Shown one piece after another: positions 23,501 through 34,779 of a stretch of 64,000 nucleotides of DNA. The stretch lies in assembly GCA_011317545.1 (NCBI GenBank), contig WUJK01000002.1, positions 2,666,001 through 2,730,000 on the forward strand, in the 5' to 3' direction. The stretch's first letter is position 1; every line of letters begins with the position of its first letter. Made by a program: the position numbers and the translations under genes. The notes beneath the pieces were generated by a model. The model made no database searches, was not told the origin of the DNA, and saw only the letters and a program-made list of their open reading frames with translations. This stretch comes from Coniella vitis (Eukaryota; Ascomycota; Sordariomycetes; Diaporthales; Schizoparmaceae).

Positions 23501-25803
23501 CTTCTGGTGCCAAAGGTGGTCAAGTGAACGCCAATCTCATCTCCTGCAACCTTGGTCAGCAGGTTCTGGAAGGTCGCCGTGTCCCTCTGATGGTTAGCGG
23601 TAAATCTTTACCAAGCTTCCGCCCGTATGATTCGGATGTGCGAGCGGGTGGTTATATCGTCAATCGATTCTTGACAGGCATTCGGCCACAAGAATACTAT
23701 TTCCACCACATGGCAGGACGCGAAGGCTTGATTGACACAGCCGTCAAAACATCACGCTCTGGATATCTTCAAAGATGTCTCATCAAGGGCATGGAGGGTC
23801 TTACAGTTGGCTATGATAGTTCTGTGCGCGACTCTGATGGTACGCTGATACAATTTTTGTATGGCGAAGATGGTCTCGACATTACCAAGCAGAAGTACCT
23901 CACCAACTTTGGCTTCATTTTGCGCAACTTTGAATCTCAGATGGAGCAAACACAGTACGCCGAAGCCAACACACTTGGACTGTTTGACCACAAGGACAGC
24001 TTCTTCAAGTCGAACAAACTCGCAGTCAAAAAGGCCAAGGCCAACATGATCAACACAGATGAGCCGGTCAACTGCATCGTGAACCCTGCAAGGCATGCTT
24101 TTGCAACTTCTGAAAAGTTTTACGAAGCAATGTCGGATTACATCAAGAACAACGACGACGGCCTCATCAAGGACAAAAAGGAGAAAGATGACATAAGACG
24201 CGACCCTGGCATCGTGACTCTGCCCCGAAAACAAGTGGAAAAGATTCTCGCAGCAAAGTATTTGCGCTCGCTCGTTGAACCTGGCGAAGCGGTCGGCATC
24301 GTTGCGGGTCAATCTGTAGGCGAGCCCTCTACGCAAATGACCTTGAACACCTTTCATTTGGCTGGACACTCGGCCAAGAACGTCACCCTGGGTATTCCAC
24401 GACTGCGAGAAATCCTGATGACTGCCAGTGCAGACATTTCGACACCATCCATGACACTTGTGCTCAACGAGGAACTCACAGAGGACGATGGTGAGAAGTT
24501 TGCCAAGGCCATTAGCGTCCTCCCTCTGTCCCATGTTACGGACAATGCAACTGTCAGTGAACGGGTCGGCAAGGGCATCGCATACTCATTGGCCAAGATT
24601 TTCCGTATCCGCTTGCGCTTTTTCCCTGCTTCTGAGTACACAGAGACGTACAACATCACCATGTCTGATGTTTTAGACACGGTTGAGAAGAAGTTCTTAG
24701 GTCAGCTTCAAGTTCTGATCAAGAAGGAAATCAAGAAAAAGAGCAACAACGCTAGTTCAGCTACTCCAGAGGTCGGCGCTAAGGTTGGGACCATCGAGGT
24801 TGCTGATCCTGCTCGGGAAGCCCGTCGTAGTGGTGGCGATGAGGATGATGACGAGGATGATGATGGCGATGATGATGCAACAAACGCAAAACAAAGGGCC
24901 AATCGGAACGAAGCCGCATCGTACGGACCGAACGATGAAGAGGACGATGCGATTCAGCGGCGCCTAGAGCAAGAGGCAAACCAAGGCGATGTCGAGGACG
25001 AGGGCGGTGAAGATATGGAGTCTGTCAAACACCAAGAAGATGGGGAGGTCAACGCCCCACAAGACGAGGCTAATGTGGACGAGCATTCACGCGAGCTTCG
25101 AGTCAAGAGCAAGCACCCGCAGATCACGGCTTTCCGCTGTGATGAAGCAGCCGGCGGTTGGTGCGAGTTTGTCCTAGAATTCGATGTCAACATCCCCAAG
25201 ATCTTGATGCTGAGTCTCGTTGAGGACGCTGTGCGCAGAACTCTAATCCAGCAGATTCCGGGCATTGGGCAATGCACGTTTGTCAAGGACGATGATTTGT
25301 CCAACAGCGGTGAAAAGGTCGCCGTGGTGCATACGGCAGGGGCCAACCTGCGGGCAATGCAACAGTATGGCGATTACATCAACCCGAACAAAATCCTGAC
25401 CAACGATATTGCCGCTGTGCTTGCAGTATATGGTGTTGAGGCTGCGCGCAACAGCATCATTCAGGAGCTCAGCAATGTCTTCTCATCGCACGGTATCAGC
25501 GTTGACAATCGCCATTTGAACCTCATTGGCGATCATATGACAAGGAATGGAGGATTCGCCCCATTCAACAGAATGGGCTTGCGCGGAAATGTCAGCCCCT
25601 TCACTAAAATGAGCTTTGAAACTACGCTGGCTTTCCTCAAAGACGCGCTGCTAGAAGGCGACTGGGACGATCTTAACACACCCAGCGGTCGTTTGGTGAT
25701 GGGTAAGCTTGGCAAGATTGGAACAGGCGCTTTTGATGTTTTGACCAAGGCTCCCATGAGGCACTATGACCCTATGCGCGTGGACGAGGAGGCGGAGCAG
25801 TAG
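20585..25803 (+). CDS. RPA190: DNA-directed RNA polymerase I largest subunit (A190)
   Basis: Exons 20585-20766 and 20835-25803, giving 1,716 aa. The intron (donor GTGGGC, acceptor GGTAG) joins WGDS to I-C-T-T-C and completes the N-terminal zinc motif C-x2-C-x6-C-x2-H (CTTCNLGQQSCPGH). The active-site motif NADFDGDEMN with its three Mg-binding Asp is at about 644-653. The bridge-helix region is around EYYFHHMAGREGLIDTAV, and GQSVGEPSTQMTLNTFH lies near 1220. An acidic, disordered insertion (about 1395-1480, Asp/Glu runs) sits in the jaw region and is characteristic of Pol I rather than Pol II. There is no heptad CTD. Family knowledge: the catalytic subunit that makes the large rRNA precursor in the nucleolus. 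It is slightly longer than yeast A190, mostly through acidic and lysine-rich loops. Confidence 0.97.
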
Positions 25804-26529
25804 ACCAAAGGGTTGACGAAGTGAATGCTAGTAACGCTCTCTTGAAAACGAGTGGCGTTGGGCGCATGTTACTTGATTGTGTCTACTGAGTTGACTTACA
25901 TAGTACTGTACAATTATGATGCATTTCCGGTGATGCTTGAACGTAAGGAAGTCGAAGAGAGCTGTAAAGAATCATTGGCCAATGCATTAGCATCCCTGTG
26001 CCTTTGCGCCATCTGCGTTTGTGAGGCTGCGCGAGACTAGACTGATGGTACGCGTGTTATCGAACTAGTTGTGCCGTAGATAACAAGGATGCAACCCACA
26101 CATCACCAAAATCCAAGCATTGGAATTATCAAAATAGCAAGGCCTTCTTTACCAAGGCTTCAAAGCGATAGCAATCGAAGGTTCCTGTTCAAACGCAAGT
26201 ATTTTGGGACTCTCGCGGTAGCGGTATACAAAAGAAACGGCGCGTTGCATTTCAAATACACATGAGATAGACAGCGTCACGTCGCAGAGTAAACAAAGTT
26301 TGTGTGATCATGAAAATGTTCCCTTGTTCAGTTCGCGGCAGCGACCCATTAGCTGCGAAATCTAATGTACAACCCAACCAGAAAGCAACGCATCGTGAAC
26401 GCCATTGTAGACCCGTCCCTTGTGGATATGACCATCGTCAACCGAGCATTGCTGAAAAAATCATCGTAAACCGTCCCAAGCCCACGCAATCAAAAAGTCA
26501 CCAAAGGTTCTCACTATCGAAGCGATAGC
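25804..26529. other. Convergent intergenic region RPA190 / histone H3
   Basis: Shared 3' region. One copy of the 9-mer TACATAGTA is at 25897-25905, about 95 bp after the RPA190 stop. No supported gene; a 62-codon frame at 25852 has no family features. Confidence 0.5.
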
Positions 26530-27079
26530 TTAGTTGCGCTCGCCACGGAGACGGCGGGCAAGCTGGATGTCCTTCTGTAAGGTTGTCAGCAACATGGTTC
26601 TTGGTAGATAGACATAGAGCATTGTAGTTGCATCGAATGGAAATGTACGTACGGATTGAATGGTAACACGCTTGGCGTGGATGGCACACAGGTTGGTGTC
26701 CTCGAACAGAGAGACCAGGTAGGACTCCACGGACTCCTGCAGAGCACCGATGGCAGAGGACTGGAAACGCAGGTCGGACTTGAAATCCTGGGCAATCTCA
26801 CGAACCTTTGAAGGAGCGCGTTAGTATGACGCGTCAAGATTCAGAGCGGTGCAGATAGAGACTCACCAGACGCTGGAAGGGGAGCTTGCGGATCAGCAGC
26901 TCGGTGGACTTCTGGTAGCGACGGATCTCACGGAGAGCGACGGTACCGGGCTTGTAGCGGTGAGGCTTCTTGACACCACCGGTAGAGGGGGCGGACTTGC
27001 GGGCAGCCTTGGACGCGAGCTGCTTACGGGGAGCCTTGCCACCGGTGGACTTGCGGGCGGTCTGCTTAGTGCGGGCCAT
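26530..27079 (-). CDS. Histone H3
   Basis: Exons in minus order: 27079-26867, 26805-26653, 26574-26530, giving 136 codons before the stop, exactly the family length. It starts MARTKQTARKSTGGKAPRKQ, with the modifiable Lys4, 9, 14 and 27 all present. The core is intact ([42 protein letters not shown]). It ends RGERN, as I recall for Neurospora H3, and has Ser in VESYL. The introns are 61 and 78 bp, at L71/V72 and S122/K123. It is the left half of a divergent H3/H4 pair. Replication-type rather than CENP-A, because the N-tail is canonical. Confidence 0.98.
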
Positions 27080-28901
27080 TGTGATGAATGAAGGTAGATA
27101 CGCGGTTAGACGCGATGGATCGAGTAAAAGTTTAGATGGAGATGGTCGGTTGTGCGGGGAACCGATGCAGTTGGGCGAAGATAAAGTGGGTGGAGTGTTG
27201 AAGGGAAGAAGCGCAAGTCATAGAGAGAGGTGGGGGACGCAGCACTTAAGTATGAGTGGCAGGCTGCAGGCTTGGCTGGCGACTGATCTGTGTGCAGGGG
27301 TGGTGGGTTGCTGATTGTGCCTTTTAGCGTGTTGTAGGGTGGAAGTCATGGTCTGTGCTTGGCCGCTTTCGAGCGTTTGTGTGTACTGTGGGGCGCCGGG
27401 CCTGGATGGCAGCGCGGCGGGGTGGCAAGGGGCGGCGTGTGCTGATTTTTTTTTCCTGTGCAGCAAGCAGTAATACGGGAGGTATGGGCATTGGACTAGT
27501 GCAGATCTGCCAAGGACTCCCGGGATTTTTGGTTGGCAATTACCACAGTACATCCTGTGGCGGAACCGCAGCAGGGGGTTCCGAGCGCTTTACAAGCTGT
27601 GATTGGGTGCATTAGCTGCTGCTCACAGGCGCTTTCCTGTTTTGGGCGAGCGGCGACTGATCGCTCAGGTGCTGTCAAAAGAGCCCCCCGAAACGAGCCA
27701 AATTGCCGATTAATGGGGACGCGACGTTGCAAGCTTCCGCTCGCCATCGTTGACATAATCAAGACTTAAGTTGGAAGCGATTGTTTTGCTTTGTATACTC
27801 GCTAAGCAGATACATACAGCAGATGCTCTAGCGATTATATAGTACTATGTAAACACTTGTGGTCCACAACCAGCGTACACAGTACGTAGTGGTTAAAAGA
27901 TATAACACAATGCTTTATTGCTAGAAAAGGACCCTGCGTTTCCACAATTTCCTCCATCTAGAATATTTTTGACTGCGCTTATGTAACAACTTTCTAATAC
28001 TATGTAACCAAGTAACAGAGTACGTGAGTGAGTCTGGGTGGCGTTTGTCAAGCTCAATTAAACTGCGAAGGGGCTGCTACTATTTATGCCCCGTCCGACA
28101 CACGCGTTTAACCGCGCAATTAGACTGTCTGCTCGCGCTTATTGGGTCATATTAACAATGTACATCGCAGCACTTATAATGCATAGTCGCCTTGGGCTTA
28201 AGTATATACGGAGATGTTCTTGTGCATTTGGAGGCTCACACAAGACATATTACCTCGAACAAATTAGTATTCGGGACTCGGTGAATCACAAGTATCTATG
28301 AGGCGGCGCTTGGCCACATTGGATACATGGTAGTATAACAATGGTATACTACAAACTTCTATAATACTATGTAGCACAGCATAAGACATTTGTGAAGCAT
28401 CCTAGAAATCAGGGAGTGGCCAATGAGAGCAGTTTATATCAATTTCAGAAAAGCGTCAGAAGTGTTAGCCGCCCCTGCGTCACGCGGGAACATTTAGAGT
28501 GGGTGCGCTGCGCAACAGCCCAGGTGCCCCGCAGAAAATTGCGCGCGGGGGAGCCTCGTGTCAATAGTAGCTTAACACCAGACTCCCCATCGTGCTTTTA
28601 GCGGTCTACACCCTCCAACCCACACGACGCGGCCTAAAGCGGGGCCCAGGCCGGGGGGCGCACGCTGATTCTGGTGCGGAGATCTTTGCGTGCCGCTCCA
28701 CCAGGCCCCTGTAACTGTACTGATCTGGTGCCCCAGTGCGTGCCACATACACTTCTACTTAAGCTCTTTTCCATCCCCGCGTCCACCACTACCATCCCTA
28801 AGCAGCACTTGAACGTTCTGAATTCCTGTTACTACACATAACATTCCTCTCAACAAGTACAATAACATTTGCAGTCTGCATCCAATACATCCAACCTCAA
28901 A
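27080..28901. promoter_or_regulatory. Divergent histone H3-H4 promoter region
   Basis: 1.8 kb between the two histone starts; divergent pairing normally gives coordinated S-phase expression. The parts next to each gene are GC-richer, with C/T-rich leaders (28,740-28,880). The centre, about 27,780-28,400, is TA-rich and carries the 9-mer TACTATGTA at 27843, 27998 and 28365. A frame of 71 codons at 28086 has no recognisable features. Confidence 0.6.
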
Positions 28902-29029
28902 ATGACTGGACGTAAGTTTGCTTTGCACATCACCGCGATTTGCGCTTCACCCTTGTGGTGACCACAACATCGCTGCCATTTCTTGCCTGTTGCTCTAAGC
29001 GATAACTGACGTTACCTCTAGGCGGCAAG

Positions 29030-29064
<35 letters not shown>

Positions 29065-29376
29065 CCACCGAAAGATTCTTCGCGACAACATCCAAGGTAT
29101 CACCAAGCCTGCTATCCGCCGTCTGGCTCGTCGTGGTGGTGTCAAGCGTATCTCCGCTAGTATGTTCGATCCTTCTATATGACGTGCTCAATGATTCTAA
29201 CTGTACGCAAAGTGATCTATGAGGAGACGCGTTCCGTTCTCAAGTCCTTCCTGGAGGGTGTCATCCGTGATGCGGTCACCTATACTGAGCACGCCAAGCG
29301 CAAGACCGTCACCTCCCTCGACGTTGTCTACGCACTGAAGCGACAAGGCCGCACGCTCTACGGTTTCGGTGGCTAA
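28902..29376 (+). CDS. Histone H4
   Basis: Exons 28902-28911, 29022-29159, 29213-29376, giving 103 aa. The first exon has only 10 nt (ATG ACT GGA C), and splicing produces [20 protein letters not shown], the canonical tail. The second intron lies inside the codon for the Met of RISAMIYEETR. The C-terminus is TLYGFGG. It packs with H3 as the (H3-H4)2 tetramer. The gene ends about 0.4 kb before the RIP-mutated block begins. Confidence 0.98.
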
Positions 29377-29755
29377 GCACGTTACGACTCATGTCATGTC
29401 ACGATTGTTTTCTGTTCTCTTACGCGGCGGGAAGTGCGATAAGGCTTGGCACAGGAAATGCTTTTTGGGTTGTGCCTGTGATGCAATGAGTTCTGGGATT
29501 CGGTTTTTGCTTTGGGTTCTCTGTACCATATGGGCAAACGGTGTTCATGCGGATAAACATAATTGATACCTCCTGTGTTCGAGGAGATGGCTCTGATAAA
29601 TTCACATCCGCCAATCAATGCGATTGGCAGCAGTTACTTATAGTTTTGAAGAGGTTTGACGGTGCGGTATTTCATTGAAACCTGGTTTTTGTCGAGCGAC
29701 GTGTGCTATTATTGATTTCAAAGAGCTCAGCCCTAATAAAATCTCATTCTAAATA
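29377..29755. other. H4 3' region and transition to RIP-mutated DNA
   Basis: Ordinary composition with normal CA/TG content up to about 29,740. After that CA and TG almost vanish within 50-100 bp, which marks a sharp euchromatin/RIP boundary. Confidence 0.6.
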
Positions 29756-31732
29756 GCGGTTTAATAGCTTTCATTACTATACTATAGTTGCAAGCCTAAA
29801 TATTAAAATTATATAAATTTACGTATAAGTAAGCGTCGCGTTTTCTATAGCAAGTTAATAAATAAAATCTAGTATATAACGATATACTATAGTTATAGTT
29901 GTAATTATTCTATGCCTCGCGAGTACTTGCTAAGCAGTTAAAGATTCGGGTTATAGTAAAGCTCCGTTTATAACGTATATTTACTACAAAAACAGTGTTA
30001 TAGTATTATAATATATGGAAAAGCTTATAAGTTTACTATATAATAGATATATAGTATAGCGCGCTATCCTACTTTAAACTTTAAGTATAAAGAACGTAAC
30101 CCTACTAAAATTTAATATATATTTAATCTTTATATATATAATTAAATATTAACTTTTACTATAAATTTAATACTTTAACTTTAAGTTTTATAATAAACTT
30201 ACGTCGTACTTATAAATCGATATATATAAGTAATTAATTTATTATTTACCCTATTATAATATATAATAATTACTAATATAAAAATATATAATACTTAATA
30301 TAAGTTACGAAAGGTTAATATTATAATATTTAAATATTTTATTAAAATAAAGCTTTATTTAATAAATATATTAATTATTATAGTAAAAGCAAATAATAAC
30401 CGTATATATTTAAAGAAGAATAACTTTTCTCTTATATTAACTTTCTTAGTATAAGTATATAAACTACTCGTACCTAGTTAGTTAATAAGATTGCTATATT
30501 ATAGTCTTTATACTATTATATCAATAAAAAAGCTTTTTAACCGGTTTTATTTTTATAATTACTTTAAACCGCCCGACTAAGCTTAGTTAATAAAAACTAG
30601 CAGTTAAGCGGAGGAAATTAATAGTTAATATTACGGAAACGTAGTAATAGATAAATATAGCTATAGGTTTTTCTTCGATACTCGGTTTCTTATTAAATAA
30701 AAAAGAAAGTAGTTCCGGATACTAGAGATTTAAGTAAAACGGAGTATAATATAATATATAAACTTATTATAAACCCGTACTAAGCACGCTTAGTATATAG
30801 TTAGCTATATATAGATATATAATAATAGTTTAATTATTAGTATATTACTCTCCTTTCTTTATAATTCGAATAATATATTATAATATCTATTAAATATTAA
30901 GGTTTCTTTAAGATACGGTTAACTAATTAAACGCTACCTAACCGTACGTAATATATAGTAAGTTCGTATATTCTAAGGGTTAGTTAATTAATTGCTAGAA
31001 GGGTAACTATCTTAAAGGGACTTTTTAGTAGTATGGATATATACTAAGTATATACGTTGCTAGCTTTAGTTAGCCGTGCCGGTAGGTATATACTGGTAGG
31101 CACGGATCTATAATCACCTCTTTTCTTATATTAATTATCTCGATTAATCCCTTTTCTGAAAATTCTTATAAGTATATAATCGTCTATAGTAATCCCTGCT
31201 AAACTTAAGTATCTTTAAGGTATCCTATAAAATCTATTAATACCTATTATTCTAGAATAAAATATACCGAATCCGTTGCTTTTAACTTTTATATTATTAT
31301 AGGGTAAATGGATTTTTATTACGTTTTTAAGTAATTTAGCGTAATTTACTATTACTAGCTTAATTAACTATTACTAGCCCGATTTAGCTAGCTTTAGCCG
31401 TTACTATTTAATTACCGTTTAGGCTAGCGTTCGTAGCGATTTATATTCGATCCTTTTCGAGTATCGTTTTACTAGTATACTATAGACTACAAATAGGATA
31501 GCTATCCGTACTATAGGCGGGGAATAATTTAGTACCGTTATACTTAAACGGTAGCACGATGCTATTAGGGCTATATAAACTATACGTATTAATAATATAG
31601 TAACTTGCGATTACCTAAGGACTATTATAATAAGGCTTATACTTATATACTTTCAAATATATACGTAAAACCTAGTTACTAAATGCGTATACTCTTAGTA
31701 AGGTTTTCTTTTCCTATAGGATCGTATATATA
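29756..31732. repeat. RIP-degraded repetitive DNA, unclassified
   Basis: Strongly TA-rich with no frame of 60 codons. Some stretches (30,560-31,080) look like decayed coding sequence, but I cannot assign a family. A 7-bp inverted repeat (CCGTGCC / GGCACGG, 18-bp spacer) lies at 31,075-31,107, one of few spots retaining TG and CA. Confidence 0.55.
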
Positions 31733-32345
31733 TATAAGACTATAAAACGCTTACGTAATATATAAGAGAGTCTATAATGTAATAATATACTATAATATAT
31801 ATATATACTAAGTTATAGCTATATATATACTCTAATAAGCTTGAAAAGAGCTAAAGAAAGTAAAAGAGCTTAAAGAACGCTAATTCGTCTCTTTTAACAA
31901 ACTTTCTTCAATATCTTTATAACTAAACGAGTATATAAGGTATTACTAATATAATTATAACTAGTATAGAGTATATATATATATACTAATATAGAATATA
32001 TAACGTTGATTACGTAAGCAATAACGTTAACAGAAGGTTCTAGAAAGTACGTGGACTTTTCAGGCTACGTAAGCCTTTACTACTACTTTGCTACTCGGCA
32101 GAATATATTATTCTACTACCTAATAATAGGAATAACTAAAGATACGGATTTATAATATATATTATAAATTAAAGAATAGAAGGCTCTAGAAGATAGCTAT
32201 AGAATAACTATAAATATAGCTATTCCCTCCCGACGAAAGGAATAGCAATAAACGCAAGCAAGCACTTCGATATAATATAACTACTATTAACCCTCTTCTT
32301 TAGCCCCTCGATCCTCTTTATTATTATATATTATAACCTCCAATA
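31733..32345 (-). repeat. 613-bp repeat, left copy (LTR-like, inverted relative to 45,506-46,118)
   Basis: This is the reverse complement of 45,506-46,118 over its whole length, both copies being 613 bp. Read on the minus strand it begins TATTGGAGG (TGTTGGAGG in the other copy) and ends GTCTTATA, consistent with LTR ends TG...CA after CA-to-TA mutation. It differs from its partner mainly by transitions. I find no matching 5-bp flank on either side (ATATA left, TTCTT right). It could be a solo LTR or an end of a larger inverted structure. Confidence 0.75.
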
Positions 32346-32862
32346 TTCTTACTAATTAGGCTAGTTAGGTATATATTACTCCTTACCTCCTCTTTTTTCC
32401 CTCCCTAAGCTATACGCTTAATATCTCCCCGGCTATAATATATCTAACTAGCGAAAAAGCTATTATTTTCCCGCTTTTTAATAGCTATTTCGCTACTATA
32501 TCCGCGATTTTAGGGTTAATTATTAGCGCGTTAATATATATATATAATAATAGCAGAATTACTACTTTATTTATAGCTATATATTATAGCTAAGCTTATT
32601 AATAATTCTCCTTTAATTAATTTAGAATAATATATTTTATTATTTTTATAGTTTTATAATAATAAATTAGCGTTATTATAATACGAACTTTATATCTTTT
32701 AAGCTAATATACTTAATCTTAAGTTATAATAGGGTTAAGGATTTATATTTCTTAAGCTTTATATAATAGTTAAGAATATTAGTAAACCTTAAGTTTTTAA
32801 TTATATTTATAAGGATATTATTTCTTTATAAAGATAATATAATTATATTATAATTATCCTTC
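32346..32862. repeat. RIP-degraded spacer
   Basis: TA-rich DNA between the 613-bp repeat and the 5' limit of the LINE. No coding pattern seen. Confidence 0.4.
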
Positions 32863-33159
32863 CCGATACTTTTCTTATATACGCCTGCTTTTATTAAGGG
32901 TATATACGGTTTTGCTAATAATTTACTAATATCTAACCTATTTATATATAAGCAAATACGGTCGTAGGATAGCCTTATAGGAGGCCCTGCCTACGGATAT
33001 AACGTAGGGCGGCTCGCCGCCGCCTAAGGGATTAATACTTAGGATAGATACTAGTTCTATTACGGATTCGATTTACTCCCCTATATAGTAGAAGAGGCAC
33101 TATAGCGCTATACTATAGTTATAAGAGGATACTACTGCTCGTTAAGATAACCCCCTCGC

Positions 33160-34640
33160 CCCTAGTATAGTTAGAACCCTCCTTATAGGCGTACGCTATA
33201 CGTTTATAGCTCGGGAGACGGTCCTACTAACGGTAGACGAAACCCTAAGAAAACTAATTAATACCTTTAAAAGCCCTTTATAGAGCGAGGAGTATCTTTA
33301 TATAGAGAGGGTATACTCCTAACTCCTAGTTATAGCTAAGCGTAAGTTTAAAAATTTTTTATCGGACCCGGCTATTAGCCGGCCTATTCCGATATACCCG
33401 ACTCCTCCTATTATTATTTTATAAATAGTATTCTACCCCTAATAGCTATCTTTACCCGCTTAATACCCCTAATAGGGTTAAAGCTAGGCTACCGTTATAA
33501 GCGCGGCTATTAGGCTCTTAGCGGAGCCGGCTTACCGTATTCGAAAATCCGGCCCCTAATATAGCTAGTAGTAGGGATAGGATATAAGGATCCTCCTTAA
33601 GGCTACCCCTTATAATATATTTATAAGCTCGCCCCTTTAAGGATTTAAGCTAAGTATTTATACTCGGCTTTAGATCCCTATAACTAATATAATAGTAATT
33701 ACTAAAACCCCTATTAGCTAGGCTTTACGCCTTATTAATAAGGAGGTTCGGGATAAGCTTCTCGCTAACCTTATAAGGGATAAGCTACTAAAGCTAATAT
33801 AAGTATTCTCGGCGACCGTACTATAAACCTAGGTTATTTATATAGCAACCGGGGTTCCGAGGGAGCTTTATAACCCCTTTACCTATTAAAGGGTTTCTCC
33901 TAAGGAGTATATCCGGGAGGAGGCTATAATATAAACGGGAGTCGAGCCTATTTCCTATAAGCTTTCTACGAACGGATATAACCCTATTATAAGTACTATT
34001 ACCTAGCTAATATCCTTTTTATATAAAGTATAACCCTTCTAGGTCTTTAACCTACCTTATACCCGGTTAATATAGAAGACGGAGAGGCTCTCTTTTTATA
34101 TAGATAGCTATTTTAGCTATTACTTAACTAAACGTTATTTAAGGAGTAGGCGGTACCCTACCTATTCTAACGCCTAATATACTTAGGAAGGGGAGGTTTA
34201 TATACTTCCTCCTAGGTATACTAATTACTATAAGCCTTTCCGCTCTAATTACCCTAGCTATACTATCGCCCTTATAATAGTTAATAGGTAGCTTTATTAC
34301 CTATTTATCTTTAAGCTTAAGAGGATTAGGAATATAGGTAAGGCCTATTATAACGATATAAATATAGCTATAGATACTATTAGTAGCTAGCGGGAGCCTT
34401 AACCCCTTATTAAGCTTATAAAATAGCCGTTTATCGAAGGCCTCTCCCGGAAGCGGCCTTATAATAATATCCGCGATTATATACCGCTAACCGGCTTATA
34501 ATAGCGCTTATAGCTTAACCCGGCTAATACGCTACCTTCGGAGGGTTTTAGCCCTATTATAAAGAGAAAGCCTATACCCCCGGCGGATATAATTAAGGAC
34601 GACGATAATACGGTTATAATCCTTAGCTCCTAAAGGGGCT
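33160..34640 (+). pseudogene. LINE A ORF1 (gag-like) remnant
   Basis: A consistent plus-strand frame broken by TAG/TAA codons. At about 34,160-34,260 tandem zinc-knuckle-like clusters are visible with Cys codons turned to Tyr (YPTYSNA...; YTNYYKPFRSNYPSY). The expected C-x2-C and C-x2-C-H-type spacing remains. TGC/TGT-to-TAC/TAT is the TG-to-TA change. Confidence 0.6.
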
Positions 34641-34779
34641 TAAATATTATTACTCCCCCTATATATAAATAGAATATACCCTTCCGATAACCGGGGGGCT
34701 TTTTTTATAATCGCTTAGGCGAATATAGGGAAGAAATAATCTACTTATATTATACTACTAATACTCTATACTAAGTAGG

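Noticed and set aside
23752..24534. 260-codon minus-strand frame inside RPA190
   Set aside because: It is a shadow of highly conserved polymerase coding sequence on the other strand.
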